From Verrucomicrobiales bacterium (GTDB lineage Bacteria; Verrucomicrobiota; Verrucomicrobiia; Verrucomicrobiales; DEV007), in NCBI GenBank assembly GCA_029212615.1, contig JARGPJ010000001.1, positions 62,001-126,000 on the forward strand: a stretch of 64,000 nt of DNA, written 5' to 3'. Position numbers and translations under genes: made by a program. Of this stretch, positions 59,584-64,000 are shown one piece after another (the stretch's first letter is position 1; each line of letters opens with the position of its first letter). The notes under the pieces were generated by a model. That model saw only the letters and a program-made list of their open reading frames with translations. It was not told the origin of the DNA and made no database searches.

Positions 59584-60510
59584 TCACGGCTCAAGCTCGC
59601 CCGGAGCATGACCGTGAATTCGTTCGTGGTCCTCGGCCGGCTCGAGATGAGAGGTCACGGTCGTTCCCGGTCCCAACGTCGCACGAACCGATCTTTCAAT
59701 ACGTGTCGCGATGTCGTGCGCCTCTTTGACGGAGGTGTCATCTTCGAAAACGAGGTGAAAATCGACCCAGTGTCCATCACCGAGATGACGATGGCGCAAG
59801 TGATGCCAGGTGATTCCGAACTGTTTTGTCGAGGCATCAAGGCTGGCTACCACCTCCTCCTTCACCGCGGGATCCGCACGATCCATCAATCCGTTCGCAC
59901 TCTGCCACAGAAGCTTAACCCCATTCCGCAGAATATGCAGGGCCACGAAGATGGCGCACAGGGGATCCAGCCACGCCCAGTCGGTCAACCAGGTCAGGAG
60001 CAGACCGACAAGAACTCCCAGACTGGTCCACGCATCAACGAGGACATGCATCCCGTTTGACTCCAGAATGAGGGAACCGTTCCTCTTTCCGAGCTGAATC
60101 AAATACCACCCGAGCCATCCATTGATAAACAGCGAAGCGGCGATAAGCGCACTGCCAAACTCAAGATCATGAGGCTGCTCTCCTGCATTCCATTGCAGCG
60201 CCGCCTTGATCAAAATAAAAATTCCCGCCACGGAAATAAGCCCGCCTTCGAACCCGGCAGAGAAAAAGGAGATCTTGGCGTGTCCGTAGGGATGATCTTC
60301 ATCCGGCGGCTTCTGGGAAAGGCGAAGGCTGTAGACGACAAAGGCCACTGCCGCAACGTGAACCACTGATTCAGCAGCGTCGCTCAAAATCGCCGACGAC
60401 CGCGTTTGCCACCACGCCGCCATCTTGATAAAGAGCATGAGAACGCCAATCCAGAAAGAGAGCCAGCTGGCTTTTCTGAGGAGGACGGGGCTGGATCGAT
60501 CATCTGACAT
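59584..60510 (-). CDS. Cation diffusion facilitator family transporter
   Basis: This CDF-type proton-coupled divalent metal efflux protein has 308 residues and six membrane helices (about 15-36, 41-62, 83-101, 117-137, 157-175 and 177-195) plus a C-terminal cytoplasmic ferredoxin-like domain (about 205-295). Conserved HPYGHAK is present. The transport-site pairs are read as Glu47/His51 in helix 2 (ESVVH) and His155/Asp159 in helix 5 (HVLVD); helix 2 of zinc-type members usually has Asp/Asp. A His-rich loop (HHLRHRHLGDGH) is in the cytoplasmic domain. Metal identity is uncertain. The SMUG-type gene lies upstream on the same strand. Confidence 0.88.
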   Translation of the reverse strand: MSDDRSSPVLLRKASWLSFWIGVLMLFIKMAAWWQTRSSAILSDAAESVVHVAAVAFVVYSLRLSQKPPDEDHPYGHAKISFFSAGFEGGLISVAGIFILIKAALQWNAGEQPHDLEFGSALIAASLFINGWLGWYLIQLGKRNGSLILESNGMHVLVDAWTSLGVLVGLLLTWLTDWAWLDPLCAIFVALHILRNGVKLLWQSANGLMDRADPAVKEEVVASLDASTKQFGITWHHLRHRHLGDGHWVDFHLVFEDDTSVKEAHDIATRIERSVRATLGPGTTVTSHLEPAEDHERIHGHAPGELEP

Positions 60511-60540
60511 CTTTAGATGAGAGAACCTATCAGAGAAGAT

Positions 60541-61269
60541 CTATTTCCACACGCCGATTTCACGCAGTTGTGTGCTCGCCGAACCGGCCCAGTCACGATT
60601 CGCAGCCGGGCTTGCAGGGCTCGGGTGAAGAATTCTGCCAAAGGTAGCATCGTAGGAAATCGAATGAGCGATTCGTTTTAATCCGGTTTCGGCAAAAGCA
60701 CCCACCCCGATCAGAAACTCGGGTTCCAGCTCGCGAATATGCTCAGCGACATAATCATCGCACGCCACCGACACCGGTGCCATCTCAGCGACGGGAAGCT
60801 TGTCCGGCGTCCGGTTCTTTCCACTTTCCTCCATCCAGACGAGCGGACAGTAATTAACGACGTAGTAGTCAGTAAAAAAGGCTTCTGCCTCGGGAAAGGT
60901 TTCTGAAAAAAGCCCCCAGAGCCGACGTCCGCTGACTTCTGATTTTTCGCAGTCAAATCCTGCGATGGGGCGCTTGGGATGTTCGTTCGCGGGCTTTCCC
61001 ACCTCAGCAGAGATCCCCATCCAGTCTCTTACCATAGCAACTTCCCCGAATGGCACACCGGTTTGAGCCATGCCCCAGGGACCGGGATTCATCCCCATCA
61101 TGAGAACCCGCTTTTTCGAATCCCCGAATTTTTTCACATACTGCTCGTGGGGCGCCCCGGCATATTCGAGCGGATTGTAAACATGAGTAACAGGAGACTC
61201 GAAGCTCAGACCACAAAGCCGGGAATTAAGCGAATCAGTAGCCTTGAGAAGAACGCTGGATCGGGACAT
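60541..61269 (-). CDS. SMUG1-like uracil-DNA glycosylase
   Basis: The 242-residue protein belongs to the single-strand-selective uracil-DNA glycosylase family: VTHVYNPLEYAG, the active-site loop MGMNPGPWGMAQTGVPFGE (about 58-76), YYVVNYCPLVW, VGVGAFAE, and HPSPASPAANRDW near the C-terminus, as in the His-x-Ser-Pro-x-Ser-Pro element of SMUG1. It excises uracil and related lesions from DNA in base-excision repair. The ATG at 61269 is preferred over the TTG at 61302. It is divergent from panE, with 67 bases between starts. The CDF gene follows on the same strand. Confidence 0.88.
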   Translation of the reverse strand: MSRSSVLLKATDSLNSRLCGLSFESPVTHVYNPLEYAGAPHEQYVKKFGDSKKRVLMMGMNPGPWGMAQTGVPFGEVAMVRDWMGISAEVGKPANEHPKRPIAGFDCEKSEVSGRRLWGLFSETFPEAEAFFTDYYVVNYCPLVWMEESGKNRTPDKLPVAEMAPVSVACDDYVAEHIRELEPEFLIGVGAFAETGLKRIAHSISYDATFGRILHPSPASPAANRDWAGSASTQLREIGVWK

Positions 61270-61336
61270 ACGCCATTCAAAGTGAGCAATCGTTTTCGTC
61301 AAGAACTAGCCGTTGCGAAGTTTCCCCGAAAAAGGT

Positions 61337-62275
61337 ATGCAAAACGATATGGCTGAGATCAAAACCATCGCAATTGTCGGATCGGGCGCCGTGGGAGCCT
61401 ACTACGGAGCGAGATTGGCACAGGGAAGCGAGGCGAAGGTATCTTTTCTCATGCGCCGGGACCTTGCCGCCGTCCGTGATCAGGGCCTGAGGATCAAGAG
61501 TATCGAAGGTGACTTCGTTGTGAATCCCGTTTCAGCCTTTGCCAGCACCGAAGAGATCGGGCCGGTCGATCTTGTCATCATCGCACTGAAGGCGACCTCC
61601 AATGACGCCCTGCCGGGCATCGTGCCGCCGCTCTTAAAGAAAGGGACCCGGCTTCTCACCCTGCAAAACGGACTCGGTAATGAAGAATTCCTAAGCAGGG
61701 AATTCCCGGAACATCCTATCCTCGGCGGCCTCTGCTTCGTCTGTATTAATCGAGGAGAGCCGGGCGTGATTCATCACCTCGCGCATGGCCGGGTCGAGAT
61801 GGGTGAAATGACCGGAAGCAACTCAGCTGTCGATGTCCATGCCCTTTTTACGAGGGCGGGCCTCGAGGCCAGACTGCTTCCTGATCTCGGTCTCGCCCGA
61901 TGGAGAAAGCTGATCTGGAACGTCCCGTTTAACGGACTTGCCATCGCCGGGGGTGGCATCGACACGGAAAGCATCCTTGCAGACCCGGCGAGGGTGGAGC
62001 GAGTGAGAGCACTCATGGATGAAGTCATCACAGCCGCCGCAGCCTTCGGCCATGAGATTGCCCCCTCCTTCGCCGAAGGGAACATCAAGAACACCGCAGA
62101 GATGGGAGCCTATAAACCATCGAGCCTGATTGATTTTGAAGCAGGTCAATCAGTTGAAATTGAACCGATCTGGGGAGAACCCCTGCGCCGCGCGGAGAAG
62201 CAGGGAATCGCCATGCCGGAACTGAAGCGTCTTTATCAGCAAATTTGCACAGCCGTGAAAACACGTTCATCTTAA
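61337..62275 (+). CDS. panE: 2-dehydropantoate 2-reductase
   Basis: This NADPH-dependent ketopantoate reductase in the pantothenate/CoA pathway has 312 residues: nucleotide loop VGSGAVGAYYGARLA near residue 13, RIKSIEGDF, KATSNDALPGI with the catalytic Lys, LLTLQNGLGNEE, and the C-terminal helical domain with WRKLIWNVPFNGLAI. The length is close to the family. The ATG at 61337 (MQNDMAEIKT) and the one at 61349 (MAEIKTIAIVG) are both possible starts. The purine nucleoside phosphorylase gene begins 3 bases after the stop. Confidence 0.88.
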   Translation: MQNDMAEIKTIAIVGSGAVGAYYGARLAQGSEAKVSFLMRRDLAAVRDQGLRIKSIEGDFVVNPVSAFASTEEIGPVDLVIIALKATSNDALPGIVPPLLKKGTRLLTLQNGLGNEEFLSREFPEHPILGGLCFVCINRGEPGVIHHLAHGRVEMGEMTGSNSAVDVHALFTRAGLEARLLPDLGLARWRKLIWNVPFNGLAIAGGGIDTESILADPARVERVRALMDEVITAAAAFGHEIAPSFAEGNIKNTAEMGAYKPSSLIDFEAGQSVEIEPIWGEPLRRAEKQGIAMPELKRLYQQICTAVKTRSS

Positions 62276-62278
62276 GCC

Positions 62279-63076
62279 ATGGGCGACCAGGAATTTCATT
62301 TACCCAAAAGCCTCGGAAACCACACCCCGAAGATCGGCCTGGTCCTCGGTTCCGGCCTCGGGAGTTTCGTGGATACCCTGGACGACAACGAACAGGTGGC
62401 ATATTCCGACATTAAAGGCCTCCCGCAAAGCGGCGTCGAAGGGCACGCAGGAAAGCTTCACCTTGGAAAACTCGGCGGCATCGAGATCGCGATCGCTCAG
62501 GGCCGTGTCCATCTTTACGAAGGGTGGTCCGCCAAAGAAACGGCCTCGATGATTCGCCTCTTTCATCAAATCGGTATCACCACCGTCGTCCTGACCAATG
62601 CCGCCGGAATCGTGAATGCCAACTTCAAACCGGGCCGCTGGATGCTGATTTCAGACCACCTCAATTTGACCCGTCAATCGCCTCTTACCGGCGAAGCAAC
62701 GTTCATCGACCAAACCGAAGTCTATTCACGTGCTCTGCGCGAAATGCTCAAATCAGAGGCTGCTGAAATCGCCTCCGCCTACCTCTTTGAAGGGGTTTAC
62801 GCCTGGGTCAACGGTCCTGAATACGAAACCCCTGCCGAAGTGCGAATGCTTCGAGGGTACGGGGCTGATGCGGTCGGCATGTCAACCGTACCCGAAGCCA
62901 TTCAAGCGAGAGCACTTGGAATGCGTGTCGTCGGACTCTCCTGCCTCACCAACTACGGCGCGGGCCTCACGGGACAAGCGCTCAGTCATGATGAAGTCAT
63001 TGAAGTCGGCAGGCAGGCCGCAGGGGAACTCTTCACCCTTCTCGAAAACGCGGTGCCGGCGATGGTGGAGATTTGA
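62279..63076 (+). CDS. Purine-nucleoside phosphorylase (trimeric type)
   Basis: The 265-residue enzyme cleaves purine nucleosides with phosphate for salvage. Family blocks: LVLGSGLGSFVD near residue 22 (phosphate site Ser), GVEGHAGKLHLG, GRVHLYEGWS, LTNAAGIVNANFKPGRWMLISDHLNL, VNGPEYETPAEVRMLRGYGADAVGMSTVPEAI with the Glu of the base site, and CLTNYGAGL with the base-site Asn. It follows panE by 3 bases. The symbol is not settled (punA, deoD and others are used for this family), so it is left empty. Confidence 0.9.
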   Translation: MGDQEFHLPKSLGNHTPKIGLVLGSGLGSFVDTLDDNEQVAYSDIKGLPQSGVEGHAGKLHLGKLGGIEIAIAQGRVHLYEGWSAKETASMIRLFHQIGITTVVLTNAAGIVNANFKPGRWMLISDHLNLTRQSPLTGEATFIDQTEVYSRALREMLKSEAAEIASAYLFEGVYAWVNGPEYETPAEVRMLRGYGADAVGMSTVPEAIQARALGMRVVGLSCLTNYGAGLTGQALSHDEVIEVGRQAAGELFTLLENAVPAMVEI

Positions 63077-63120
63077 GTATCGCAAGACCCATCGCCTCGA
63101 TTCCCAAAACGCTCGATCCG

Positions 63121-63921
63121 TCACGGACGCATCCTGGCTTCAAGGGTCTTCATATTCTTCTGAATCCAGTACCCGAAATAATTCAACCAGGGCCCCGCTC
63201 TTTCTCCGGCGTCCACCTGTGCACGCGTTTCCGCCGCCCGAACGGCAAAGCTTGACCTCCTCTCACCGATATTGAACAAGGTCACGAGAAGAGGTGCATC
63301 GTCGCGGATCTGGAACCCCTCACTCTCGTAGCGGTTCGCCGCGTAATTCATGTAGGCACAAATAATGTTGATGGAACCTTTCCAACAATATTTGTCCATC
63401 TCATCTTCGGTAGCGTCGGGCCGGATTCGCTTGATCTCAGACTGCATCGCCGTGGCAATAAAAGGCTGGACCTGACCGGGACCGAAAGACGCGTCGCCAC
63501 TTGCACCCCGGAACTTTACGTTCAAATTATTAACAAGGCTTTCCCCCGACTTTCCGAATTTTTTTCCGATTAAGTTGATTCCTGATTCGCCGACCTGCTT
63601 CAGGGTGCTGCGCTGATTCATGGAGTGTTCGCCCATGATCGCGCCGAACACCGCCAACGGAGACACTTCATAAACCTCAGCCATCTCAATGAGGTAGGTA
63701 AGGAGATCCGACTCTCCCTCCCCCACTACAAAATGCTTCTTGTAGAAAACTGTATTGAAGTGCTTGTCCGTCCGCGGATAAAATTGATCGCGCTGAATCT
63801 CCCGCATGTTCTCCCGCGAAATCTCCCGTCCCTCAATCGTAACAGCATGCACCGACCCAAACCCTAACACCGCTATAATAGAAATCAGGACGGCTTTCAT
63901 TGCGGTGGAATTTTTCTTCAT
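63121..63921 (-). CDS. Secreted lysozyme-like (DUF1402-like) protein
   Basis: The 266-residue protein has a signal peptide (about 8-26, AVLISIIAVLGFGSVHA). A helical domain follows with YEVSPLAVFGAIMGEHSMNQ (a Glu after the helix, near residue 97), GDASFGPGQVQPFIA (near 145-159) and YCWKGSINIICAYMNYAANRYE. The Glu then S-F-G-P-x-Q-V-Q layout resembles the E...GxxQ core of goose-type/SLT lysozyme folds and what I know as DUF1402; the match is by pattern only. The ATG at 63921 starts the signal peptide; a TTG at 63924 precedes it. Positions 63925-64000 show no feature. Confidence 0.55.
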   Translation of the reverse strand: MKKNSTAMKAVLISIIAVLGFGSVHAVTIEGREISRENMREIQRDQFYPRTDKHFNTVFYKKHFVVGEGESDLLTYLIEMAEVYEVSPLAVFGAIMGEHSMNQRSTLKQVGESGINLIGKKFGKSGESLVNNLNVKFRGASGDASFGPGQVQPFIATAMQSEIKRIRPDATEDEMDKYCWKGSINIICAYMNYAANRYESEGFQIRDDAPLLVTLFNIGERRSSFAVRAAETRAQVDAGERAGPWLNYFGYWIQKNMKTLEARMRP

Positions 63922-64000
63922 CAAAACAGACTCAGCTACATGACACCTTGCACTATCGCTGTCAATTCTGAGTGAGGAACCAGTTGATTGTCTTTCGCCA

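Overview
The window looks like chromosomal DNA from a member of the Verrucomicrobiota (PVC superphylum). It carries proteins built on the PVC-specific pattern of beta-propeller plus a single CxxCH cytochrome domain, a DUF6797-type protein, an SHD1/C39-like protein and secreted sulfatases. BamA, Skp, LpxD and a secretin show a double-membrane envelope. No tRNA, rRNA, CRISPR array, integrase, transposase or prophage gene was recognised. Gene density is high and the genes look like core chromosome with a few PVC-typical accessory blocks.

Layout. 1-4.4 kb: small secreted or hypothetical proteins, eno with an ftsB/divIC-like gene behind it, a zinc-ribbon membrane protein, a YHS-like lipoprotein and a DUF1232-like membrane protein. 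4.6-17.0 kb: one long respiratory complex I operon, nuoDEFGHIJKLMN, which lacks nuoA, nuoB and nuoC and has an excellent CRP-type palindrome upstream. 17.0-22.7 kb: an SHD1 plus C39-like peptidase, a small membrane protein, a DUF4105-like secreted protein and a DUF6797 cytochrome protein. 22.8-25.0 kb: xseB-dxs. 25.2-33.4 kb: a minus-strand three-gene unit of two secreted sulfatases and a 1597-residue fusion (ceramidase-like, PVC dehydrogenase propeller, HEAT, cytochrome c, C-terminal beta-sandwich). This is the most unusual block. 33.5-41.3 kb: an orphan secretin, rpe-xseA, tadA, a beta-CASP hydrolase and lpxD. 41.3-44.3 kb: bamA-skp, with hairpin terminators between bamA, skp and lpxD. 44.6-57.5 kb: ruvB, a phoD-like phosphatase, glnD, phoH, hypothetical genes, a lipase with surE, psd, a membrane protein and two very short Cys-rich lipoprotein genes. 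57.6-64.0 kb: asd, ispA, a cation efflux gene, a SMUG-type glycosylase, panE, a purine nucleoside phosphorylase and a lysozyme-like secreted protein.

How the genes work together. The nuo genes encode the peripheral and membrane arms of NADH:quinone oxidoreductase; the missing NuoA/B/C must be encoded elsewhere. dxs and ispA bracket isoprenoid supply; psd, lpxD, bamA and skp serve envelope building; xseA and xseB encode the two exonuclease VII subunits from separate loci. The sulfatase/fusion cluster plausibly desulfates and then processes a sulfated glycan or glycolipid, with electrons passed to a c-type heme. That role is inferred from domain content only.

Non-coding signals worth noting are the CRP-like operator before nuoD, a paired 11-nt repeat (TCAANAGGGTT on the minus strand) at three distant loci, terminators inside the bamA-skp-lpxD region, and palindromes in front of bamA and of one small lipoprotein gene.
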